Source: Fischerella muscicola PCC 7414
GTDB taxonomy: Bacteria; Cyanobacteriota; Cyanobacteriia; Cyanobacteriales; Nostocaceae
Assembly: GCF_000317205.1 (NCBI RefSeq)
Contig: NZ_AJLK01000114.1
Coordinates: 1-64,000 of the forward strand
DNA length: 64,000 nt
Direction of reading: 5' to 3'
The notes under the pieces were generated by a model. That model saw only the letters and a program-made list of their open reading frames with translations. It was not told the DNA's origin and ran no database searches. Positions 46,577 to 54,183 of this stretch are shown here, piece by piece; the first letter of the stretch is position 1; every line of letters begins with the position of its first letter. A program made the translations under genes and the position numbers.

Positions 46577-47983
46577 ATGACTGATTTTCTTCCGACTGGC
46601 ATTCAGTTGACATATTTGGTCGCTGCATCTTTATTTATTCTGGGATTGAAAAAACTGGGTTCACCCGCCACAGCACGACAAGGCAATGTGATTGCGGCTG
46701 TGGGAATGCTGTTGGCAATTGTGGCAACACTGTTGGATCAGCATGTGTTGAACTACGAGATGATTTTGTTGGGATTGGCAATTGGATCGGTACTAGGTGC
46801 GATCGCTGCCTATAAAGTCCAGATGACGGAAATGCCCCAAATGGTGGGTTTACTCAACGGTTTAGGTGGTGCTGCTTCTGCTTTGGTTGCCGTTGCTGAG
46901 TTTTGGCGGTTGTTGCAACACGCTGAAACAGTACCCTTAGATGCCAACATTTCCATGTTGTTGGATGTGTTAATTGGTGGTGTCACCTTTACAGGTAGTA
47001 TGCTGGCATTTGCCAAATTACAAGGAATTATCAGCGGTTCCCCAATTACATTTCCCTTGCAGCAACCATTCAACGCCTTGTTGTTGGGTTCCTATGTAGT
47101 AGGTAGTGGTTTTTTACTTATGGAACCACATAACCTACCAGTATTTTTGGGAATTGTCGCAGTTTCTCTAGTCTTGGGTGTGATGTTTGTCATCCCCATT
47201 GGCGGCGGCGATATGCCAGTAGTAATTTCGCTATTAAACTCATTTTCTGGTTTAGCTGCGGCGGCTGCTGGTTTTGTGGTGATGAACAACATGCTAATCA
47301 TCGCTGGTGCATTGGTGGGAGCATCTGGTATCATCCTCACCGAAATTATGTGTAAAGCGATGAACCGTTCTTTGATCAGCGTACTGTTTGATGCTTTTGG
47401 CAGCAGTGGCGGTGCAGTCGCGGGTACTGCTAGTGGTGGTACAACCGATCAAACTGTCCGCAGCATCGATCCAGAAGAAGGCGCAATGATGCTGGGTTAT
47501 GCTCGTTCTGTAGTGATTGTTCCCGGTTACGGAATGGCAGTAGCGCAAGCACAGCATAGTGTACGTGAATTGGCAGATCAACTGGAACGCATGGGTGTTG
47601 ATGTTAAGTATGCCATCCACCCCGTAGCTGGCAGAATGCCCGGACACATGAACGTATTGCTAGCAGAAGCAAACGTTCCCTATGAACAACTGCACGATAT
47701 GGATGATATCAATCCCCAGTTTGAACAAACAGATGTAGCGCTGGTAATTGGGGCAAATGATGTAGTCAATCCAGCCGCACGCAGTGATAGCAACAGTCCA
47801 ATTTACGGAATGCCAATTTTGGAAGTAGATAGGGCAAAGCACACGATTGTAATTAAGCGTGGAATGAGTGCAGGTTTTGCTGGCGTAGATAATGAGTTGT
47901 TCTACAAAGATAAAACCACGATGCTTTTTGGTAGTGCCAAAGACATGGTGTCAAAGCTAGTTTCTGAGGTGAAGCAACTTTAA
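46577..47983 (+). CDS. pntB: NAD(P) transhydrogenase beta subunit
   Basis: This 468-aa protein contains the rest of the membrane domain (about nine helices) and the NADP(H)-binding domain III near the C-terminus. Motifs include GGGDMPVVISLLNSFSGLAAAAAGF, VVIVPGYGMAVAQAQH and VVLVIGANDVVNP-like ALVIGANDVVNPAA. It completes the pntA-pntAB-pntB transhydrogenase. Confidence 0.96.
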   Translation: MTDFLPTGIQLTYLVAASLFILGLKKLGSPATARQGNVIAAVGMLLAIVATLLDQHVLNYEMILLGLAIGSVLGAIAAYKVQMTEMPQMVGLLNGLGGAASALVAVAEFWRLLQHAETVPLDANISMLLDVLIGGVTFTGSMLAFAKLQGIISGSPITFPLQQPFNALLLGSYVVGSGFLLMEPHNLPVFLGIVAVSLVLGVMFVIPIGGGDMPVVISLLNSFSGLAAAAAGFVVMNNMLIIAGALVGASGIILTEIMCKAMNRSLISVLFDAFGSSGGAVAGTASGGTTDQTVRSIDPEEGAMMLGYARSVVIVPGYGMAVAQAQHSVRELADQLERMGVDVKYAIHPVAGRMPGHMNVLLAEANVPYEQLHDMDDINPQFEQTDVALVIGANDVVNPAARSDSNSPIYGMPILEVDRAKHTIVIKRGMSAGFAGVDNELFYKDKTTMLFGSAKDMVSKLVSEVKQL

Positions 47984-48076
47984 GGTTGAACCCCGCCCTA
48001 ACACCCCCCGCACCTGGGCTAAGGTGTACACACAAGTCGGAAATAGCTAATTAATCAGGGTTTTACCCCACCCTAA

Positions 48077-48099
48077 CCCTCCCCTTGCAAAGGGGAGGG
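48077..48099. repeat. Palindrome CCCTCCCCTT / AAGGGGAGGG after pntB
   Basis: The two complementary arms flank TTGCAA. The palindrome is 94 bp after the pntB stop. It may be a dispersed repeat and could terminate the operon. The rest of 47984-48331 contains GGGGATTAAGGGGGG-type low complexity; no gene is seen. Confidence 0.8.
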
Positions 48100-48331
48100 A
48101 GCTGAATTTCCGTTTTCTCCCCGAATCTTAGGGGGATTAAGGGGGGTAAATTCAAATTGTATATACACAGTAGGCACACTGGGAAGGAAAAGATATTTTT
48201 AGCTCACTTTCAGTTAGACAATAACTAATAACTTTATTGCGATCGCAATTTTGAGTACTCTCTGGGCGGACAGTCAATGATATAAAAAAGGTTAAACCCA
48301 TAACCATTACTCTTTAGCCCAGAAATACGCC

Positions 48332-49105
48332 ATGTGTCAACTGCTAGGAATGAATTGCAATACCCCGACGGATATTTGCTTTTCTTTTGAAGGCTTTGCG
48401 GCACGGGGGGGAAAAACAGATGATCACCGTGATGGTTGGGGTATTGCTTTTTTTGAGGGTAAGGGATGCCGAATGTTTATCGATGCTAAACCCTCGATTA
48501 GTTCTCCCATTGCAGAGTTAGTGCGATACTATCCAATTCATTCCACCCATGTGATAGCCCATATCCGCAAAGCTACCCAAGGTGAAATTGCCCTAGAAAA
48601 CTGCCATCCCTTTCGTCGGGAATTGTGGGGAAGGTATTGGGTATTTGCCCACAACGGTGATCTACCAGAATTTCATCCTACTGCTATGCAATATTATCAA
48701 CCTGTGGGCAATACTGACAGTGAGAAAGCTTTTTGCTTGATTTTAGAAACGATACGTCAAAGTTTTCCTGAAGGTAGACCTTCTTTGGAAAAACTATATC
48801 CTGTTCTTAGAGAAATTACTGATAAAATTTCTGAATTAGGTATTTTTAATTACTTATTGTCAGACGGAGAATACTTTTTTAGTCACTGTTCCACCAAACT
48901 TTGCTACATCATCAGGCAAGCGCCCTTTGCTGCTGCCCACCTGATTGATCAAGACTTAACAGTAGATTTTAGCGAATTGACAAAACCAAGCGATCGCGTC
49001 GCCGTTATTGCTACCACACCCCTTACCGACAACGAAGTCTGGACAATCATCAAACCAGGTGAATTACTAACATTTCAAGATGGATTGCCTTTGCAGTTAG
49101 CTTAA
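48332..49105 (+). CDS. Class II glutamine amidotransferase (YafJ-like)
   Basis: This 257-aa protein is a stand-alone glutaminase of the Ntn type. C2 (MCQLLGMNCN) is the catalytic N-terminal cysteine after Met removal. GWGIAFFEG, IAHIRKATQG and FAHNGDL are family motifs. The acceptor partner and substrate are unknown. It overlaps the next gene, on the opposite strand, by four bases at the stops. Confidence 0.9.
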   Translation: MCQLLGMNCNTPTDICFSFEGFAARGGKTDDHRDGWGIAFFEGKGCRMFIDAKPSISSPIAELVRYYPIHSTHVIAHIRKATQGEIALENCHPFRRELWGRYWVFAHNGDLPEFHPTAMQYYQPVGNTDSEKAFCLILETIRQSFPEGRPSLEKLYPVLREITDKISELGIFNYLLSDGEYFFSHCSTKLCYIIRQAPFAAAHLIDQDLTVDFSELTKPSDRVAVIATTPLTDNEVWTIIKPGELLTFQDGLPLQLA

Positions 49106-49524
49106 TCAAAAACATATTTTTCTGCCACTTTCCAGTAACGAGAAAAGCGCTTCAGGTCTATATAACCGTCATAATCAAAAAATGGTTCTAATTCAAAAAT
49201 TTCCAAATCTATAGAACGTTCTATTTGCTGACAAATACTTTCAAATCGGGGACTAGGACTTTCTGCTGTCGCTACTTTGGTAGCATTATTTTCTTTCGCA
49301 AAAGCTAAAATTTCTTCTGCTACATCGCCACGCCGGATAATTACAGGTAACTCTAGCAAACATTCGTAGATAAAAGCGATGCGTTTGAGGCTAAGTTGCC
49401 ATTCCTCTAGTAATGCATCATCCCAAACCCAGATAGCAGGTGCATCTGGATATTCTTGCAAAGCGGGGTTATGCGGACTCAAGCAGTCTCCGTGTACCCA
49501 GATCACAGGTTTATTCATAAACAC
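49102..49524 (-). CDS. Photolyase N-terminal-fold protein (stand-alone)
   Basis: This 140-aa protein begins VIWVHGDCLSPHNPAL and has APAIWVWDDALL and LPVIIRRGDVAEEILAFAKEN followed by KVATAESPSPRFESI. That is the Rossmann-like antenna-binding domain of photolyases or cryptochromes without the FAD-binding half. A complete short family rather than a truncation is likely, as both ends look clean. Function is unknown. It converges on the amidotransferase gene, with a four-base overlap. Confidence 0.65.
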   Translation of the reverse strand: MFMNKPVIWVHGDCLSPHNPALQEYPDAPAIWVWDDALLEEWQLSLKRIAFIYECLLELPVIIRRGDVAEEILAFAKENNATKVATAESPSPRFESICQQIERSIDLEIFELEPFFDYDGYIDLKRFSRYWKVAEKYVFD

Positions 49525-49608
49525 AATTAAAACAATAAATTTTCAATTAACTGAAATCTATCTTGAAAATAGGGAAGTCTTAACAGGGATTGGGGATTAA
49601 CTTAGCAG

Positions 49609-49690
49609 CAATCTCATGATCTATTGGTGTTTATCTGTGTGCATCTGCGGAAAGTCTGTAGACGTTTTGCGGCTTCCCGTTAGGGTGCGG
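49609..49690. repeat. Composite dispersed repeat upstream of the NAGPA gene
   Basis: It contains GTGTTTATCTGTGTGCATC and then GTAGACGTTTTGCGGCTTCC, the same two families as at 12661 and 27446. No coding evidence is seen in 49525-49779. Confidence 0.75.
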
Positions 49691-49779
49691 AGGTTTCCTC
49701 CGATCGAGCTTTCCAAGACAGTGTTCGTTCAAATTTTGAGTTATTTTTTGAGAGAATTCACGCTCACAACAATTTTTTT

Positions 49780-50679
49780 ATGTACACCAAATATTTATTC
49801 TTAATTTCTATCTTGACAATTACTGTTGTTAGTTTATCTGGTTGCAAACAACTTGAATCTCAAGCTGATACCAAAGTAGTTACAAAATGCCCTGGCAAGG
49901 ATAAAAATTTTAGTATTACTTTTTTGAAAGCCAATAATCGAGGTAAGGAAGATAAAAGAGGAATTAATCATGTGATTATCTTTAATCCTAAATCAGCAGT
50001 ATTAGATTTTAAGGTCAATGTTGGTTTAGCTCACCAACTTTATGCGAAAGATGCCAGAGGTAAACTACGTAAAGAATATGTCCCAAAAATGTTTCATGAA
50101 TTAATTAGCGATAATAATTCTAAATTAAATGGGCTAGAACCACTAGCAGCAATCAACGCCGATTATATAGATATTAATAATAAACCACAAGGTTTAAATA
50201 TTTCCAGAGGTGTAGAATATTCAGGAGAATTTAAAAATAAGCGTTCTTCTTTTGGAATTTCAGGAGGAAAACCACAACAAAGATTAGCTACCATCCAAGC
50301 AGGTAGAAGAAGTAATAATATTCTCAACTATAATATTGTAGGTGGAAATGGCAGATTTTATCGTAACGGTCGCTTTAAAGATATTTGTAAAGATTTAGGT
50401 GAATTTGCTTGTAAGCAAGCCACAAATCGTTCAATAGCAGCTATTACCAACCAAGGATATGTAATTCTTTTAGTAAATGACTTAAAAGCAAATTCAGATA
50501 TAGAAGTATCGGATTTAAATCAAGAGCTTTTACCAAATATGTTCGATGATGTATTAACGGGAATTGCTAACAATAACTGCTTAGGGAATATTCAAGAAGG
50601 TATCTTATTTGATGGTGGTCAGTCTCCTAGATTGTACTATGACAAGAAAATTTATTTTTTGATTTATAAAAAAGATTAG
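49780..50679 (+). CDS. NAGPA-domain (phosphodiester glycosidase) lipoprotein
   Basis: This 299-aa protein has a lipobox ending LSGC22, so it should be a lipoprotein. The domain is that of phosphodiester glycosidases: LAAINADYIDI, LNISRGVEY, SFGISGG, YNIVGGNG and a terminal ILFDGGQSPRLYY. The likely substrate is a sugar phosphodiester at the envelope. The gene is AT-rich. It stands alone between repeats. Confidence 0.85.
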   Translation: MYTKYLFLISILTITVVSLSGCKQLESQADTKVVTKCPGKDKNFSITFLKANNRGKEDKRGINHVIIFNPKSAVLDFKVNVGLAHQLYAKDARGKLRKEYVPKMFHELISDNNSKLNGLEPLAAINADYIDINNKPQGLNISRGVEYSGEFKNKRSSFGISGGKPQQRLATIQAGRRSNNILNYNIVGGNGRFYRNGRFKDICKDLGEFACKQATNRSIAAITNQGYVILLVNDLKANSDIEVSDLNQELLPNMFDDVLTGIANNNCLGNIQEGILFDGGQSPRLYYDKKIYFLIYKKD

Positions 50680-50680
50680 T

Positions 50681-50900
50681 TAGTGGTTAGTTGTTAGTTG
50701 TTAGTGGTTAGTTGTTAGTTATTTGAACAACCAACAACCAACCATCAACACCCAACAATCAACCATCAACACCCAACAATCAACCATCAACACCCAACAA
50801 TCAACAATCAACACCCAACAACCAACCATCAACAACCAACAATCAACAATCAACAACCAACAATCAACAACCAACACCCAACAACCAACTAATACCAAAG
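50681..50900. repeat. Heptanucleotide tract with a 21-bp higher-order unit
   Basis: GTTAGTT units (50681-50720) are followed by CAACAATC/CAACACCC units. A 21-base unit beginning CCATCAACACCCAACA starts at 50742, 50763 and 50784. The open frame through it (NNQQPTINTQQ...) is a result of the repeat. Confidence 0.93.
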
Positions 50901-50936
50901 CTGCGCTAGGCTAGAGGGTGGATCAAAAAAAACACT

Positions 50937-51512
50937 ATGACGCCTTCAGAAATTGCAAGTACGCTAGCAGAATTATTTGGTGAAGCAGATGTCAAGGCGA
51001 TCGCACCCGGTTCTTGGCAAGTAGAAACTTCTACCTTTCGTCTACTGGTACTACTTTCAGATGATGAAAGTTGGTTGCGACTTTTGATACCGATAGTACC
51101 AGCACAACAAGCCCAACCTTTTTTAGAACAGTTTTTAGAAGCAAATTTTGATGATACTCAGCAAGTACGTTATGCCTTACAGCAAGGTGTAGTTTGGGGA
51201 GTATTTCAACATGGCTGCAACAGCTTGGTTGTAGAAGATTTTCGAGATGCGATCGCCAGACTCATTACTTTACATGCTGCTGGTTTAGATGATGCCTTTA
51301 ATCGGCTAGTAGAAAGTCGCATCCGCCAGGTGATTATAGCAGCGAAACTCCAAGGTCAGTCCCTAGAATCGACGATGCAAAACCTGGAACGTTTCTACGC
51401 CGAAGGATTAATGGGAGATGAAAACCAAACTTCGCAAGCAAGAGAAGAAACTCTAGCTGCTTGGCGACGCCAGTTGGAAAGACTTTGGCCAGAAATAGAT
51501 GTGAATGGTTAA
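50937..51512 (+). CDS. Conserved hypothetical protein, chaperone-like fold possible
   Basis: This 191-aa protein has an N-terminal alpha/beta stretch (WQVETSTFRLLVLLSDDESWLRLLIPI) followed by helices, and ends with a charged, helical tail. The order resembles small YbjN or secretion-chaperone folds, but no family was firmly recognised. There is no signal peptide or membrane segment. The next gene overlaps its stop codon (TAATG), which suggests coupled translation. Confidence 0.7.
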   Translation: MTPSEIASTLAELFGEADVKAIAPGSWQVETSTFRLLVLLSDDESWLRLLIPIVPAQQAQPFLEQFLEANFDDTQQVRYALQQGVVWGVFQHGCNSLVVEDFRDAIARLITLHAAGLDDAFNRLVESRIRQVIIAAKLQGQSLESTMQNLERFYAEGLMGDENQTSQAREETLAAWRRQLERLWPEIDVNG

Positions 51513-51697
51513 TGCTAAACGAATACAAGCACAAAACTGCTGATTTATATAGCCTTAGAAGTCATCATTACGATGAAGCACAAGCTAAAACTGAGTATGA
51601 TGCACAACTAGAGGCACTAGTTACAGGAAAAGGAATCTGGAACGATATAACTATATTTTTTACGTTAGGTCGTAAACCAATGGACGACTTTTCATAA
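51512..51697 (+). CDS. Small protein translationally coupled to the preceding gene
   Basis: This 61-aa frame starts at the ATG formed by the preceding stop (TAATG). It reads MLNEYKHKTADLYSLRSHHY, then YDAQLEALVTGKGIWND. There is no recognisable domain. The overlap with the upstream gene is the main support. Confidence 0.5.
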   Translation: MLNEYKHKTADLYSLRSHHYDEAQAKTEYDAQLEALVTGKGIWNDITIFFTLGRKPMDDFS

Positions 51698-51771
51698 TTC
51701 ACAGCCGAACTAATCCTACTTCTATTAATGCTTGAGTCGTAATTTCATATCACGGCAAAATTTATGTATAA

Positions 51772-51810
51772 GAAATCGACCACAGATGCACACAGATGTA
51801 CACGGATAGA
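51772..51810. repeat. Dispersed repeat, CACAGATG type
   Basis: It has CGACCACAGATGCACACAG and TACACGGATAG, another copy of the family seen at 2658 and 12661. It ends 60 bp before moeA. Confidence 0.75.
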
Positions 51811-51869
51811 TTATTTCGTTTGGTTTTAGTCTGAAGTTGGTGTACTCTTTTTAGTTGGAGCTATCTCTA

Positions 51870-53099
51870 ATGCTTTCAGTTAGTGAAGCAGAAGCAACTA
51901 TTTTCAATTTAGTATCACCTCTGGATAACCAGCAGGATATGGAAATTGTCGATTTGTTAGCAGCAGATAGTCGCATTCTTGCTTCTGCGGTTGCGAGTCA
52001 GTTGGACTTTCCCTATTGGGATAATTCCGCGATGGATGGTTACGCAGTACGTTACGCTGATGTACAGCAGGCGACTCAACAACAGCCTGTAATTTTAGAA
52101 ATTGTTGAAGAAATTCCAGCCGGGTATCAACCCCAATCTACAATTCGGCCAGGGCAGGCAGCGCGGATTTTTACTGGTGCAGTCATGCCAGCAGGTGCGG
52201 ATACTGTGGTCATGCAGGAAAATACGCAGCGACAGGAAAAGCGTGTATTAATCCTGACAGCACCTCAAAAACCACAAGAATTTGTTAGACAACGTGCAGC
52301 TTGCTATGAAGCCGGGACACAATTATTACCACCAGGCATTATGTTACATGGGTCAGAAATTGCTGTTTTAGCGACTGCCCAGTGTACACAAGTCAGTGTT
52401 TATCGCCGTCCACGAGTAGCAATTTTTTCTACAGGAAATGAACTCGTCCCCCCAGAAAACCCCCTGCAACCAGGACAAATCGTCGATTCTAACCAGTATG
52501 CTTTAGCAGCTTTAGTTAGGCAGAGTGGGGCAGAACCATTAATGTTAGGCATAGTCCCAGATGAACCAGCTGCCTTAGAAAAAGCGATCGCCTATGCAGT
52601 ATCCAACGCCGACATAGTGATTTCTTCTGGTGGTGTTTCTGTGGGAGATTATGACTATGTTGAGCAAATTATCAAGTCTTTAGAGGGGAAAATTCAGATT
52701 CAAGCAGTGGCAATGAAACCCGGTAAACCCCTCACAGTTGCAACATTTAGAGATCAAGTAATTTACTTTGGTTTACCAGGAAATCCAGCATCAGCATTGG
52801 TGACATTTTGGCGATTCGTACAACCAACTATCAAAAAAGTTTCTGGGTTGGTAGATGGTTGGCAACCAAAGTTTATTAAAGCATTAAATCATCAGGAATT
52901 GCGATCTAATGGTAAGTGGGAAACTTATTTTTGGGGCAAATTACATTTACAAAACGGAATTTACGAATTTCAGCTTGCTGGTGGCAGTCAAAGTTCTGGT
53001 AATTTAATTAATCTCGCCCAAACTAACGCTTTAGCTGTGATGGCTGTGGGGCAAACATTGATTCCTTCAGGAGAAGAAGTGCAAGTTTTACTCAATTAA
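51870..53099 (+). CDS. moeA: Molybdopterin molybdotransferase
   Basis: MoeA inserts molybdenum into molybdopterin. The protein (409 aa from the ATG at 51870) has PYWDNSAMDGYAV, RIFTGAVMPAGADTVVMQE, the MPT-binding STGNEL, the SSGGVSVGDYDYV loop and GLPGNPASALVTF. An earlier TTG at 51855 is less likely; a GGAG precedes the ATG. No other moa/moe genes are in the window. Confidence 0.95.
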   Translation: MLSVSEAEATIFNLVSPLDNQQDMEIVDLLAADSRILASAVASQLDFPYWDNSAMDGYAVRYADVQQATQQQPVILEIVEEIPAGYQPQSTIRPGQAARIFTGAVMPAGADTVVMQENTQRQEKRVLILTAPQKPQEFVRQRAACYEAGTQLLPPGIMLHGSEIAVLATAQCTQVSVYRRPRVAIFSTGNELVPPENPLQPGQIVDSNQYALAALVRQSGAEPLMLGIVPDEPAALEKAIAYAVSNADIVISSGGVSVGDYDYVEQIIKSLEGKIQIQAVAMKPGKPLTVATFRDQVIYFGLPGNPASALVTFWRFVQPTIKKVSGLVDGWQPKFIKALNHQELRSNGKWETYFWGKLHLQNGIYEFQLAGGSQSSGNLINLAQTNALAVMAVGQTLIPSGEEVQVLLN

Positions 53100-53117
53100 T
53101 GTGAGTTCGATAGATTT

Positions 53118-53270
53118 CATTAGCCCAACATCCCGCCCTCAAATAAATTTGGGGCTAATAGTTAAAACCCACTCCAAGTAGGTTGAAGGGCTGATTTATT
53201 CAGTCTACTTTAAGTAGACTTGGGCTATTAGCCAGAAAATTTATTCTCTGGCGGGAAATAGGGCAGGTGC
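53118..53270. repeat. Multi-arm palindromic element (complete copy)
   Basis: CCCGCC (53132-53137) pairs with GGCGGG (53250-53255), GGCTAATAG (53153-53161) pairs with CTATTAGCC (53225-53233), and GTCTACTTTAAGTAGAC (53203-53219) forms an inner hairpin. A partial copy is at 36422-36471. It has the form of a MITE or REP-like element. Confidence 0.85.
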
Positions 53271-53344
53271 AAGATTTGAGCGATCGCCCTCAACACTCAT
53301 TCGACTAACCTAAAATAGACCTAGCAAGCTAGACGAGGGCTGTC

Positions 53345-54031
53345 ATGCTCCAGTACAATCCCTTAGACTGTCTGCCATCCTCGGCAGAACTTCCCGATTC
53401 TGATGACACCCCAGTGGATAACGAACTACAAAATCTGATTCCAAACTTATTAGCAGCAATTTTGGCTTTAGCATGGAGTCAGCGCACTGATTGGTTTTTC
53501 GGTGTAGATATGGCTATCTACTATGCCCCCAGTCAATCGCCCTTAGTACCAGATGGGTTTCTCAGCTTGGGGGTAGAAAGGTTTGTTGACGAAGATGGGC
53601 GTTTAAGTTATGTGCTGTGGGAAGAGGATGGTATTGTCCCAGTTTTTGCATTAGAGGTTGTTTCCAAAACCTACGGTGGCGAGTACGAACAGAAAAAGCT
53701 TGATTATGCGCAATTAGGAATTTTATATTACGCGATTTACGTACCAACTCGCCGCTATCGACGCAAGCGAGAACCTCTAGAAGTTTATCGCTTAGTTGAG
53801 GGAAATTATGTATTACAACCAGGTGCGCGTGTCTGGATGCCAGAAATTGGTTTGGCAATTGGGCGAGAACAGGGAACCTATCAAGGACGCACACGAGAGT
53901 GGTTATACTGGTATGACCAAGAGGGACGAAAATTACCCACACCAGAGGAATTAGCACAACAAGAACGACAACGTGCAGAACATTTAGCGCAAAAGTTGCG
54001 GGAATTAGGAATTGATCCAGACAAAATTTAA
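53345..54031 (+). CDS. Uma2-family (DUF820) nuclease-fold protein
   Basis: This 228-aa protein has the PD-(D/E)XK fold of the Uma2 family, greatly expanded in filamentous cyanobacteria. Conserved parts are D70 in LVPDGFLSLG, E104 in FALEVVSK, and YEQKKLDYAQLGILYYAIYVP. The C-terminus is a charged helix. The role is unknown; a restriction or recombination function has been proposed for the family. It is a single gene. Confidence 0.9.
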   Translation: MLQYNPLDCLPSSAELPDSDDTPVDNELQNLIPNLLAAILALAWSQRTDWFFGVDMAIYYAPSQSPLVPDGFLSLGVERFVDEDGRLSYVLWEEDGIVPVFALEVVSKTYGGEYEQKKLDYAQLGILYYAIYVPTRRYRRKREPLEVYRLVEGNYVLQPGARVWMPEIGLAIGREQGTYQGRTREWLYWYDQEGRKLPTPEELAQQERQRAEHLAQKLRELGIDPDKI

Positions 54032-54039
54032 GACTGGAA

Positions 54040-54180
54040 TTAGTTGTTAGTTGTTAGTTGTTAGTTGTTAGTTGTTGGTTGTTGGTTGTTCTTTAGTAGT
54101 TAGTGGTTAGTTGTTTGTTTTCTCCCTTGTCTCCCCACACTCCCCCATCTCCCTTGTCCCTTTCCAATCCCCAATCCCCA
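54040..54180. repeat. Heptanucleotide repeats TTAGTTG and C-rich tract
   Basis: Four TTGTTAG units and GTTGGTT units, then CTCCCTTGTC/CCCCATCTC runs. It ends just before the kinase gene. Confidence 0.9.
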
Positions 54181-54183
54181 AAC

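Noticed and set aside
50723-50914. Open frame of NNQQPTINTQQ repeats
   Set aside because: It is translated heptanucleotide repeat DNA with no variation pattern of a protein.
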